Part shown: one piece after another, positions 40,701-48,070 of the stretch
Numbering within the stretch: position 1 is the first letter of the stretch
Layout: the number at the start of each line of letters is the position of its first letter
Assembly: GCF_900090225.1 (NCBI RefSeq)
Contig: NZ_FMHY01000002.1
Coordinates: 5,580,001 to 5,644,000 of the forward strand
Reading direction: 5' to 3'
From: Micromonospora eburnea
GTDB lineage: Bacteria; Actinomycetota; Actinomycetes; Mycobacteriales; Micromonosporaceae
DNA length: 64,000 bases
Program-made: the position numbers and the translations under genes
Notes under the pieces: generated by a model
The model's input: the letters and a program-made list of their open reading frames with translations, nothing else
Database searches by the model: none
What the model was told of the DNA's origin: nothing

Positions 40701-42076
40701 TCGTCTACGGCACGGCCGGTTCGGGCAAGACCCAGGCCCTGCGTACGCTCGCCGCCGGGCTGAGCCGCCTCGACCCCGCCGACGTGCACATCTACGGAGT
40801 GGACTTCGCCAGCGGGGGCCTTCGGCCGCTGACCGCGCTGCCCCAGTGCGGCGGCGTCGTCGGGGTCGACGAACCCGAGCGGGTCGATCGGCTCTTCACG
40901 ATGCTCGACGGGGTCATCGCCGAACGCAAACGGCTGCTGGGCACCACCGGCTCCTCGTCCGTCGCCGAGCATCGGCGCAAGACCGGCGAACGGTTGCCGT
41001 TCCACGTCGTGCTGCTCGACGGATACGCGGCGTTCCACCACGCGTACCTCAACGTGGACCGGGGGGAACTCGTCGACACGCTCGCCCGGCAGATCGCCGA
41101 CGGCAGATCGGCGGGCGTGGTCTTCGTGATCACCGCCGACCGGCGCAACGCGATCCCGTCCACCCTGTCCGGGGCCATCTCGGCCCGGCTGGTGCTGCGG
41201 ATGGCCGATGCCGAGGAGTACGCTGCGCTCGGCCTGCCGATGTCGGTGGCCCAGACCGAGCTGCCGCCGGGGCGGGGCTTCTTCGACGGCGACGAGGTGC
41301 AGATCGCCGTGCTCGGGGCGGACCCCTCCGGCTCGGCCCAGGCCGCGGCGCTCGCCGCCCTCGGCTCGACCACCCACCCCACCAGACCACCGGCCGTCAC
41401 CGTCCTGCCCGACTCCGTACCCCTGGCCGAGGTGGAGCCGGGGCCGCTGCGCGTACCGGTGGGGGTCTCCGGGGTGACGCGCCGCGTCGCCGACGTCGAC
41501 CTCGACGACGTGCCGGTCCTCGCCGTCTTCGGACCCGACCGCTCCGGGCGCTCCACCGCGCTGTCCACGGTCTGCCACGGGCTCCAGGGGCGGCTCCCGG
41601 GGCTGGAGGCGTATCTGCTGGCCCCTCGGCGTACGCCCCTGCTGCGGATGCCGGGGTGGGCCGAGACGGCGGTCGGGCTGGACGCGTGCGACGCTCTCGC
41701 CGGACAGTTGCAGGAGCTGGTACGCGAGCGCGTCACCGCCCCCGGCACGCCGTGGCTCGTCGTGATCGACGACGGCGAGGAGATGGCCGACTCGCTGGGC
41801 GCGTCCGCGATGTCCACCCTGGTACGCCGGGGCCGCGACGCGGGCCTGGTGCTGGTCGCGGCCGCCGACGTCCACGCGGTGCACCGATCGTTCGGCGGTT
41901 GGCTCACCGACCTGCGCAAGGCCAAGCACGGCCTGCTGCTGCGGCCGGAGGTCGACGTGGACGGTGAGCTGTTCGGGCTGCGCCTGCCGCAGAGGGCGAG
42001 CCGCCGCTTCCCGCCCGGCCGCGCCTACCTGGTACGCCGGGGCGACGTGGACTACGTACAGGTCAGCTCGTCCTGA
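37760..42076 (+). CDS. eccC: FHA-FtsK/SpoIIIE type VII secretion ATPase (EssC/EccC-like)
   Basis: 1438 residues from the ATG at 37760. The first ~85 residues look ubiquitin-like (LLLTVVDTTGAEHDIRLLAE). An FHA domain follows at about 95-175 (VYLGRDPGCQIVVDDVEVSRRHLHIG, LGSSNGTFVDG). Two membrane helices are at 234-272. Three FtsK-like ATPases follow: D1 with Walker A GTTGAGKSE (654-662) and DE at 760-761; D2 with GTAGSGKT (984-991); D3 with GPDRSGRST (1258-1266), where Arg replaces the Walker Lys. The N-terminal FHA plus three ATPases is closer to Firmicutes EssC than to mycobacterial EccC, which lacks FHA. It should power export of the WXG100 proteins encoded opposite. Its end overlaps the converging gene by 14 bases. 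Confidence 0.93.
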   Translation: MDLLLTVVDTTGAEHDIRLLAEPSADVRTLLDAVRRALPGPAAGQRMFVERTGGEVEAGRTLAETGVRMGDRLLLTGPVAPPWLMPAGMRPAFEVLVTGGPQAGRRLPMAAGASVYLGRDPGCQIVVDDVEVSRRHLHIGAGSRQITVTDLGSSNGTFVDGVRVEGTVTVEPGQVLTAGTTTLTVARSGPATPDGATVRDGRVAFSRPPRVQRPVEPQTLTVPIAPASPPKRRVPLVAAIVPVLLGAGMAFVMGPIMLLMALFGPVMLGVSWWEDKRSGRRDFTAASERYTAELAALTEQAAQAYAQLHAARLAAAPNPADLTARALRHAPDLWERRAADDDFLTVRVGTADLPSRLTLRPESDREPDERAGALIRTYALDRAAPVDADLRTVGVLGVAGSERDALLRWLILQYAILTSPRELAIVVLGSSEEWAWTRWLPHTETMTAGLPGVRTVAFDPEDARAVLQMVDDLVQQRRITLERRGDPGAWPPNVLLVVAGDAGVPRSALSRVLADGPQVGVYAVAAAPTAETLPGECRAIVRTGPGHETSVTVTLTGRTIGDIVVDGVAPQLAADVARRLAPVLDSSAAAVTGDLPRQVLLLDLLGLPEPDGPSVAHRWSTLGDDGLGAPIGHGPRGRFTIDLRRDGPHGLTAGTTGAGKSELLQSMIGSLAATYPASRLTFVLVDYKGGAAFKDCVGLPHTVGFFTDLDAHLARRALISLNAELRRREEILREHGAKDLIELEQRHPRHAPANLLIVIDEFAFLKKELPEFVAGVVDIAQRGRSLGVHLMLATQRPAGVIDDNIRANTNLRIALRVADEGDSNDVLDRPDAARIPKSLPGRGYVRVGHSDISLVQSAYANARTSVGGQAAPTLVTLAPPGSGLREQPAARSADAAGDDRPTDLQRLVAAVRAAHRTAGVPDQPRPWLDALAGHYDTAAIAGDAAGPADDGLAVALGVADLPHRQAQQPWLVDLTELGHLLVYGTAGSGKTQALRTLAAGLSRLDPADVHIYGVDFASGGLRPLTALPQCGGVVGVDEPERVDRLFTMLDGVIAERKRLLGTTGSSSVAEHRRKTGERLPFHVVLLDGYAAFHHAYLNVDRGELVDTLARQIADGRSAGVVFVITADRRNAIPSTLSGAISARLVLRMADAEEYAALGLPMSVAQTELPPGRGFFDGDEVQIAVLGADPSGSAQAAALAALGSTTHPTRPPAVTVLPDSVPLAEVEPGPLRVPVGVSGVTRRVADVDLDDVPVLAVFGPDRSGRSTALSTVCHGLQGRLPGLEAYLLAPRRTPLLRMPGWAETAVGLDACDALAGQLQELVRERVTAPGTPWLVVIDDGEEMADSLGASAMSTLVRRGRDAGLVLVAAADVHAVHRSFGGWLTDLRKAKHGLLLRPEVDVDGELFGLRLPQRASRRFPPGRAYLVRRGDVDYVQVSSS

Positions 42077-42533
42077 ACGAGGCGAAGATGGCCCGGAACG
42101 TGGTCGCGTAGTCGTCGGCGAAGGCCGCCGGGCAGGTCGCGTAGGCGTGGACGAGATGTCGCGTGCCCTGCCCGACCAGCAGCGCCGCCTGGGTCTGGAA
42201 GAGCGGGAACGCCAGCCGGTCGCTGCGGAACGTGACCGCCGAGAGCAGCGCGTCGTGCCCGTCGATGGTCTCGTGCCGCCGCCCGTGCACCTGCGGGTCG
42301 AGCATCCTCGTCCCGTGGGCCGCGGCGGCGGTTTCCACCAGCTCGTCCAACGTCGCGTCCACGAGTACGCGGGTGCTCAGCACGACGAGATTCACGGTGA
42401 AGTCGGCCGGCGACCGCGTGTCGACGGCGAACGCCGACGCCGTCGCGTGGGGGCGTTCCGCCCAACTGTCCGGCAGGGTCAGCCGGAAGGCCGGCGGGGC
42501 CGGCGAGAGGGCACTCGGGTAGGTCAGTTCCAT
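42063..42533 (-). CDS. Mog1/PsbP-like (LpqN-type) small protein
   Basis: 156 residues, ending the minus-strand unit with its stop inside the eccC tail. The sequence FRLTLPDSWAERPH, VNLVVLSTRVLVDATLDELVETAAAAHG, RRHETIDGHDALLSAVTFRSD, ALLVGQGTRHLVHAYATCPA and YATTFRAIFASFRTS follows the DUF1795/Mog1/PsbP fold (LpqN/LpqT in mycobacteria) but without a lipobox or signal peptide. Such proteins can bind secretion or envelope partners. It overlaps the next upstream gene's stop by 10 bases, so both are in the same transcript. The function is inferred from context. Confidence 0.65.
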   Translation of the reverse strand: MELTYPSALSPAPPAFRLTLPDSWAERPHATASAFAVDTRSPADFTVNLVVLSTRVLVDATLDELVETAAAAHGTRMLDPQVHGRRHETIDGHDALLSAVTFRSDRLAFPLFQTQAALLVGQGTRHLVHAYATCPAAFADDYATTFRAIFASFRTS

Positions 42534-44284
42534 GGCGGGTCTCCGGCCGGTCGGGCGAGGAAGCGAGCGGCGGCGCGGATCACGCTGCTCGCGGCGTCAT
42601 CGGGTGCGGTGGCGGCGGCATGTGCCCCGGACAGGTCCGGGGCGGCGGGGACGGCACCGATGGTTCCCGTCGTCGCGTGAACGGCCTGATCGACCGTACC
42701 GCGAGCAGTGTCGACAGCCGCTCCCGCCGCACCGGTCGCCTGGCTCACCGCGTCTCGTGCCGTGTCGGCGGCGGACCGCGCGGCGTCGGTGGCGCTGTCG
42801 ACCGCCTCCCGAGCCGCGGCACCCGCGCTGTCCGCGGCCTGCTGGGCGACGTCGAGCGCCGCGTCAGCGGCGGATGTGGCCTGGTCCACGGCCTGCTGCG
42901 CGCCGTCGACCGCATCATGCGCCGCGCCCCCGAGCGCACCGGCCGCGTCGGCGAGACCGCCGGCGGCGTCCGCCCCCTCGGGCAGCGCCCCGGCGCCGTC
43001 GAGCAGGGAGTCCGCCAGCGCGGGGGGATCGAAGAAGTCCGCGACCGCCTCGCCGACGTCGACCGCCGCGTCCGCGATGGACGTGGCCGCGTCAGCGACC
43101 AGGTCGAGCGCGCCTTCGAGCGTACCGATGGGGTCGGTGATGGCGTCGCCGATGGCACCGAAGATCTCCGCGGGCGAGATCGACAGGTCGAGCGAGAACC
43201 CGGCGCCGATGCCGAGCGCCGCGCCGACGTCCACCTGGAAGCCGACCTTGTCCCACGACAGGGTGCCGCTGCCGCTGACCTTGATGCCGACGCCGACCTT
43301 GCCCTCGACGCCGACCTTGGCGCTCCCGGCGCTGCCCCCGATGGAGGCGCCCGCTCCGGCCGAGGCGCCGGCCTCCGCGTCGAGGCCGGCACCCGCCGAG
43401 ACCCCGTCCTTGCCGACGGAAGCCTCACCGTGGCCGCTCGCGTGGGCACCGGCCTCGGCCTCGGCGTGCCCGCTGGCGTCCCCGACGCCGTCGACGCCGA
43501 TCGAGCCCTGCGCGCTGGCCCGGGCCTCCGCCGAAGCCTCGGCGCTGGCGGAGACGCTGACCCCGTCGGGCCCGGCCGACGCGGACGCCTCGGCCTCGGC
43601 CCGGGCGCGGACCGACGCGTCGGCCTGCCCTTCGGCGTGCACCGGACCCGCGTCGATCCGGCCTTCGGCGTGCACCGAGGTCTCGACGCCGACGCCGGCC
43701 TTGGCGTGCGCGTGGGCGTTGCCCTTCTTGTCGACGCCGGCGTCGGCCTCGCCGTAGGCCCACCCGCTACCGGAGACCGAGATGCTGCCGGCGCCCGAGA
43801 CGACACCGCCGCCGAACGAGCCGCGCGCCTGCCACGAGGCGCCGAAACCGGTCCGCGCCTCGACGCTCACCTGCGGCGGAAGGCTGCCGTCGGCGTTGAC
43901 CCACTGGGTGTCCCACGGCTGCGGCGCCGACGACCGCTGGAGGATGCGCAGCAGTAGCGGGAACCAGAACACATCGAGTTCCTGGCCCGGCGGCGCGGCC
44001 GGCGGCGGGGGTGGCGGGTCCGCGACCGGTGGGTGCCCCTCCTCCGCCTCGACGCCGAGCACATGCTCGGCGAGGTTGTCGTGGTCGTTGGTGATCGCAC
44101 CGCCCAGACCGTCGAGCCCGCCGAGGATCTGCTGGTAGGCCGTGAAGAGGGCCGGGTCCTCGCTCAGCTCGGCGCCGGCCCGCAGCAGGTCCATCCGGAC
44201 GTCGGACAGCTGCTGCAGAGCCCCCTGCAGCGTTCGGGTCAGCTGCCGAAGGTCATCGGTGTTGATGCGTACGCGTTCGGTCAC
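42524..44284 (-). CDS. Large Ala/Gly-rich WXG-type putative type VII substrate
   Basis: 586 residues from a GTG at 44284 overlapping the previous stop (GTGA). Residues 1-75 are a helical hairpin like the WXG100/LXG N-terminus (LRQLTRTLQGALQQLSDVRMDLLRAG). A Pro-rich stretch and QPWDTQWVNADGSLPPQVSVEARTGF follow. The middle (about 150-350) is a low-complexity Ala/Gly/Ser repeat with alternating charge (AEAEASASAGPDGVSVSASAEA). Then comes a short hydrophobic segment (KVGVGIKVSGSGTLSWDKVG) and a C-terminal amphipathic Ala/Asp helix (DAARSAADTARDAVSQ). No signal peptide or toxin domain is seen. It is best read as a secreted structural or coat-like substrate of the ATPase. Codon bias is as in its neighbours. 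Confidence 0.68.
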   Translation of the reverse strand: MTERVRINTDDLRQLTRTLQGALQQLSDVRMDLLRAGAELSEDPALFTAYQQILGGLDGLGGAITNDHDNLAEHVLGVEAEEGHPPVADPPPPPPAAPPGQELDVFWFPLLLRILQRSSAPQPWDTQWVNADGSLPPQVSVEARTGFGASWQARGSFGGGVVSGAGSISVSGSGWAYGEADAGVDKKGNAHAHAKAGVGVETSVHAEGRIDAGPVHAEGQADASVRARAEAEASASAGPDGVSVSASAEASAEARASAQGSIGVDGVGDASGHAEAEAGAHASGHGEASVGKDGVSAGAGLDAEAGASAGAGASIGGSAGSAKVGVEGKVGVGIKVSGSGTLSWDKVGFQVDVGAALGIGAGFSLDLSISPAEIFGAIGDAITDPIGTLEGALDLVADAATSIADAAVDVGEAVADFFDPPALADSLLDGAGALPEGADAAGGLADAAGALGGAAHDAVDGAQQAVDQATSAADAALDVAQQAADSAGAAAREAVDSATDAARSAADTARDAVSQATGAAGAAVDTARGTVDQAVHATTGTIGAVPAAPDLSGAHAAATAPDDAASSVIRAAARFLARPAGDPPWN

Positions 44285-44523
44285 GATCCGCTCGCCAGCT
44301 GCCGGCCCTGCTGGCGCAGCAGGCGGCCGAGGTCGCGTAGCTGCGTCGCGACCCGCACCGCCTCGCCTCGCCGCCCGCGCATCGCCTCGCGGAACCGGTC
44401 GGCCTTCGCGCACTGCCAGTCCGCGTTGTCGCCCCTGCTGACCAGTTGTTGGCCGACGTGGTAGACGTCGTCGGCGCGATTGAGCAGCAGCCGCGCCAGC
44501 TCCTCAAGCCGCGCCGCATCCAT
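44281..44523 (-). CDS. WXG100-like protein with altered motif
   Basis: 80 residues from the ATG at 44523 (a GTG at 44529 is an alternative). Two helices are joined by DNADWQCAKADRFREAM, where WQC replaces the usual WxG turn. The helices LEELARLLLNRADDVYHVGQQL and EAVRVATQLRDLGRLLRQQGRQL are of ESAT-6/CFP-10 length. It lies between a canonical WXG100 gene and the large substrate gene, whose start it overlaps. It may pair with one of them as a heterodimer, as EsxA with EsxB. The missing glycine suggests a partner-specific or chaperone-like variant. Confidence 0.72.
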   Translation of the reverse strand: MDAARLEELARLLLNRADDVYHVGQQLVSRGDNADWQCAKADRFREAMRGRRGEAVRVATQLRDLGRLLRQQGRQLASGS

Positions 44524-44532
44524 GGCCACGGG

Positions 44533-44796
44533 TTACGAGCCGGCCTTCATGAGGGCGTCACGACGACGGGCGATCTCCGCGCCGGCCTCGCCCATCTGCT
44601 GCTGGAGGCGCTGCAACATGGGCTCGAAATCGCTCTGCCACGACTCCCGGAAGCGCGACGCGGCCGGACCCTCCCAGTAGGTGTTGCCGAGCTGGCTGCG
44701 GATCGTGCTGAGCACGTCCGCGACCATGCCGGCCTGCCGGTCGAAGGTGGCCTTCAGCGCGGCGAGCTGGTCGAGCTCTCCACCGATCATGGGCAT
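44533..44796 (-). CDS. WXG100 family protein (EsxA-like)
   Basis: 87 residues from the ATG at 44796 (AGGAAA upstream). The canonical helix-turn-helix has LAALKATFDRQAGMVADVLSTIRSQL, the WEG turn in NTYWEGPAASRFRESW, and the second helix MLQRLQQQMGEAGAEIARRRDALM. It is the length of ESAT-6-type proteins exported by type VII systems as dimers. No C-terminal YxxxD/E signal is visible; the export signal may be on its partner (44281-44523). It follows the EspG-like gene by 8 bases. Confidence 0.9.
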   Translation of the reverse strand: MPMIGGELDQLAALKATFDRQAGMVADVLSTIRSQLGNTYWEGPAASRFRESWQSDFEPMLQRLQQQMGEAGAEIARRRDALMKAGS

Positions 44797-44804
44797 GACG
44801 TTTC

Positions 44805-45596
44805 CTAACTGTCGAAGGTGAACGAGCGGTACAGCGCATCGATCAGCTCGGCGCCGGCCAGCGGCGTGAGCCGCACCGTCGCGTCGTCGTCGGGCTCCGC
44901 GCCACGGTCGTCGGCGAGCGGCGTCAACAGCGCGGGCACCAGCCAGTAACCGCTGCCCGTGGCCCAGGCGAGTTCCGCGCCGGTCCGGCCGCCCCCGGTC
45001 CGCGACAGGACACTCACCGCGGTCAGGTCACCGCCGGCGAGGGCGGCAACGGCATCCTCAGGTACGCCCGCGGCGGCCAGCGCCGCGCGAACGGTCTCCG
45101 CCGAGCGCAGCACGCTCAGCGGAACGCTCACCGATGCCGCGGCCGTCCTCGGCAGCTTCTCGACCCCGGCGCGCCACCCGAGCCGGGGCAGCAGATCGTC
45201 GCTGTGGAACGGGGTCAGCCGCACGCCGCCGGGCTCGGGCAGCACCTCCACGGCCGCGTCGCCCGCAGCCGCGTAACGGATGGGAGGCGCCCACCGGCCT
45301 GCGACCGCCCGGTGCAGCTCGACCGTCAACGCGGGCCGGCACACGACCTGCGTCAGGCGTACCACGGACAGGGGAACGCGTGGCGGGTCGCCGGGCAGGA
45401 CGACCGCACGCTCCACCAGCGACCGTCGTGACGCGGCGAGAGCCTCCTCCCGGCGCCGGCGTGGGTACACCGCCACCGGCGCGCGCAGATGACGCGGCAC
45501 CGGCTCCCCGAGCAGACCGGCGACCTGCACGAAGTCGGCGTGGCTGAGCGCGAGCGACTGCTCGTCCCGTGGCCCGCTCAACACCGGTTCGCTCAT
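44805..45596 (-). CDS. EspG-like ESX secretion-associated chaperone
   Basis: 263 residues. The N-terminus LALSHADFVQVAGLLGEPVPRHL resembles the EspG entry (xLSxxEFxxLxxxLG), followed by LAASRRSLVERAVV, VVRLTQVVCRPALTVELH, YAAAGDAAVEVL, GGVRLTPFHSDDLLPRL and the C-terminal helices with LTPLAGAELIDALYRSFTFDS. EspG proteins bind WXG100/PE-PPE substrates in the cytoplasm and keep them export-ready. Its position immediately before the WXG100 genes fits that role. The start overlaps the preceding membrane gene's stop (ATGA). Confidence 0.8.
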   Translation of the reverse strand: MSEPVLSGPRDEQSLALSHADFVQVAGLLGEPVPRHLRAPVAVYPRRRREEALAASRRSLVERAVVLPGDPPRVPLSVVRLTQVVCRPALTVELHRAVAGRWAPPIRYAAAGDAAVEVLPEPGGVRLTPFHSDDLLPRLGWRAGVEKLPRTAAASVSVPLSVLRSAETVRAALAAAGVPEDAVAALAGGDLTAVSVLSRTGGGRTGAELAWATGSGYWLVPALLTPLADDRGAEPDDDATVRLTPLAGAELIDALYRSFTFDS

Positions 45597-47461
45597 GCCA
45601 CCAGCCGTTCGACCGCTAGCTTGAGCAGGCCGGGCAGGGCCGCTTCACGGCCCGCGGCGGCCGGGAGCAGGGCCACCTGCACGGTGCTGTCGCCGACGCG
45701 GGCGACCGCCGCCCCGGTACGCGCGAACGCGGCCTCGCCGATGCCGGGCAGCGGCGTTCCCTGGCTCGCCGCCCGCCACGCCATCGAGCCGAGGAAGCCG
45801 TGCGCCGTGAGCAGCATGAGAACCGGGCCCTCCGGTGCGGTGAACTCGACCATCCCACCCGGCCCCAGCGTCGGCTTCGCGGTGACCGGCGACGGCCAAT
45901 GCAGGGCGCTCGCGACCTCATCGGCCTGCAGCAGCGTGACGTTGCGAGCCAGGGCCGCGGCCGGGGCCGCGCTGCCGCCGTGGGGGTGCCGGTTGATCGC
46001 GGCGAGGACCAGGTTGTCGGTCGGCACCTCCGGTTGCGGCCCGTGCGCCGTCCCCCGCTCGACGACGTTCACCGCCATCACGCGCCGCGACCAGGGCCGG
46101 ACGGTCATCTGGATCGTGTCGCCGGTCGCGCAGCCGCCCGCCAGCGCCAGCGGAAGGGCCCAGGCCACCGTGCGGTCGCTCGTGCCGTCGTCGACCGCGA
46201 GGTAGTACGTGATCGGCTGCGGAGGGCTGTCATCGCTGCTGGAGGTCTGCGTCCGCCACAGGGCGATCCAGAGGACCTGGCCGGTGACCGTCTTCGGCGC
46301 CGTGAGATCGGTGATCGTGCGCACGACGGTGTAACAGCCATTGAGCAGCAGTACCGCGCCGGCCACGGTGATCAGGGCCGAGGTGAGGCCGGCGAACGGG
46401 GCGAAGGCGCTCGCCGACACCGCGTCGATCTGCATGGCGATGTCCACCACGACGTGGCCGTAGCGGGCGATGAAGTAGCCGATGACGCCCAGCAGGACAC
46501 CGCGGAACACCAGCTTCGGTGCGGTCTCCCCGTACCGTCCGCTGCTCGGGTACCGCACCCGTACCCGGTGCCAGGTGCCGCCGAAGGTGGACCAGACCCG
46601 GGTACGGTCACCCATGCCCATGTCGATGACGGCGCTCGCCGTGCGGGTCGCCCCGAGCGCGGCGCCGTAGGCGAGGTAGCGGTCCCAGAGCCCGACGGCG
46701 GACGGGGGCAGATCGGCGAACGCCTCGTGCCCGCGCAGCCAGTCGCGGACACCCATCCATCGGCTCGCGGCCTGCCGCCCCGCAGCGGTGTCCCGCTCCC
46801 CGTTGTAGCGGCCGGCGACCGTCGACAGCCACGCGAAGCTGATGACGGCCGCCCCGATGGTCGCCTCCAGGTCGTCACCGCGCTTGTCCGGGGTACGAAA
46901 GGCCCAGTGACCGAAGCCGTAGGTAATCCCGGCCGCGGCGACCGCGGCCACCGCCACCAGCAGGACGACGATCGCCGGGCCGAAGCGCCGGCGCGACAGG
47001 CCGCGCGCCCGGCTGTCCGCGATGACCTCCCTGCGCAGCGCCTTCCACCAGGACTTCGCCGCCTTCTCGTCCCGGAAGGTCATCGCGGTCAATGGCACGA
47101 CGCCGTCCATGGCCAGGTCCTTGACGCGCTGGTAGATCCGCCGCTCGTACGCGTTCAGGCCGGCCGGGACGCTGCCCGTCAGGTGAACCGTGGTGTGGTA
47201 CGGGTCGTTGTCGGGCTGACGGAACTCCAGGTAGCCGCGAGCGCCGAGATCCAGCAGCGTCGCCTCGGCGGCGTCCTCGGTGACCTGCCAGCCGGTACCG
47301 AGCAGGCTCGCCACGGCGGGCGGCTCCTCCGACAGATCCTGCGAGGGCGGCGCGGGGTGGATGTGTCGCGGCTTGGTGAGCGACAGCAGCAACGCGTACG
47401 CGCCGAAGAAGAGCGCGAGGGACGCGCCGATCGCGCCGAGTTCGAGGACGGCCGGGTTCAT
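45593..47461 (-). CDS. DUF2207-like multi-spanning membrane protein
   Basis: 622 residues. The N-terminal helix AIGASLALFFGAYALLLSL precedes SEEPPAVASLLGTGWQVTEDAAEATLLDLGARGYLEF, a winged-helix-like cytoplasmic segment that is the hallmark of DUF2207 proteins. More membrane helices are at about 160-185, 200-220, 315-335 and 350-375. The soluble C-terminal half (WALPLALAGGCATGDTIQMTVRP, NLVLAAINRHP, LARNVTLLQADEVASALHWPSPV) may form a second domain specific to this locus. DUF2207 and LemA genes often travel together, as here. It could be a membrane component of the secretion apparatus, but that is inference. Confidence 0.72.
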   Translation of the reverse strand: MNPAVLELGAIGASLALFFGAYALLLSLTKPRHIHPAPPSQDLSEEPPAVASLLGTGWQVTEDAAEATLLDLGARGYLEFRQPDNDPYHTTVHLTGSVPAGLNAYERRIYQRVKDLAMDGVVPLTAMTFRDEKAAKSWWKALRREVIADSRARGLSRRRFGPAIVVLLVAVAAVAAAGITYGFGHWAFRTPDKRGDDLEATIGAAVISFAWLSTVAGRYNGERDTAAGRQAASRWMGVRDWLRGHEAFADLPPSAVGLWDRYLAYGAALGATRTASAVIDMGMGDRTRVWSTFGGTWHRVRVRYPSSGRYGETAPKLVFRGVLLGVIGYFIARYGHVVVDIAMQIDAVSASAFAPFAGLTSALITVAGAVLLLNGCYTVVRTITDLTAPKTVTGQVLWIALWRTQTSSSDDSPPQPITYYLAVDDGTSDRTVAWALPLALAGGCATGDTIQMTVRPWSRRVMAVNVVERGTAHGPQPEVPTDNLVLAAINRHPHGGSAAPAAALARNVTLLQADEVASALHWPSPVTAKPTLGPGGMVEFTAPEGPVLMLLTAHGFLGSMAWRAASQGTPLPGIGEAAFARTGAAVARVGDSTVQVALLPAAAGREAALPGLLKLAVERLVA

Positions 47462-47464
47462 GGC

Positions 47465-48046
47465 CTAGAACCGCACCTGCACCGGGCCGCGCTCGCCCTC
47501 GGCCGTCTCGAAGAACTCCCGCGCCTTGAACCCGACGAGGCCGGCGATCAACATCGTCGGGAAGGTCTGCCCGGCGGTGTTGAACGTCTGGACGGCCGAG
47601 TTGTAGAACTGCCGTGCGTACGCGATCTTGTTTTCCGTCGTGGCCAGCTCGGCCTGCAGGGCCGCGAAGTTCTGGTTGGCCTTGAGGTCCGGGTACGCCT
47701 CCGCGACCGCGAAGAGCCGGCCGAGGCTCTGGGTGAGCGCGTTCTCCGCCTGGGCCCGCGCGCCGGGTTCGGCACTCGCCGCCGCGACCGCCCCGGTACG
47801 CGCCGCGGTCACCGCCGCGAGCGTCGCGCTCTCGTGCGCGGCATATCCCTTGACCGTCTCCACGAGGTTCGGGATCAGGTCCGAGCGGCGCTTGAGCTGC
47901 ACGTCGATCTGGGCCCACGAGGCGGCGACCTGGTTGCGCAGTCGCACGATGCGGTTGTAGGCCACGATCATCCACCCGAGTACGCCGACGATCGACAGAC
48001 ACACCAGCCCGCCCACGACCGCCATGATTCCGCCTACCTCCGCCAC
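47465..48046 (-). CDS. lemA: LemA family protein
   Basis: 193 residues with one N-terminal membrane helix (GGLVCLSIVGVLGWMIVAYNRIVRL) followed by the LemA core: RNQVAASWAQIDVQLKRRSDLIPNLVETVKGYAAHE, AYPDLKANQNFAALQAELATTENKIAYARQFYN, and FNTAGQTFPTMLIAGLVGFKAREFFE. LemA proteins are extracytoplasmic helical bundles of unknown biochemical role, usually encoded with DUF2207 or a membrane protease. It sits 3 bases upstream of the DUF2207-like gene in the same unit. Confidence 0.93.
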   Translation of the reverse strand: MAEVGGIMAVVGGLVCLSIVGVLGWMIVAYNRIVRLRNQVAASWAQIDVQLKRRSDLIPNLVETVKGYAAHESATLAAVTAARTGAVAAASAEPGARAQAENALTQSLGRLFAVAEAYPDLKANQNFAALQAELATTENKIAYARQFYNSAVQTFNTAGQTFPTMLIAGLVGFKAREFFETAEGERGPVQVRF

Positions 48047-48070
48047 GGAACTGCCTTTCTACTAGGGGAA

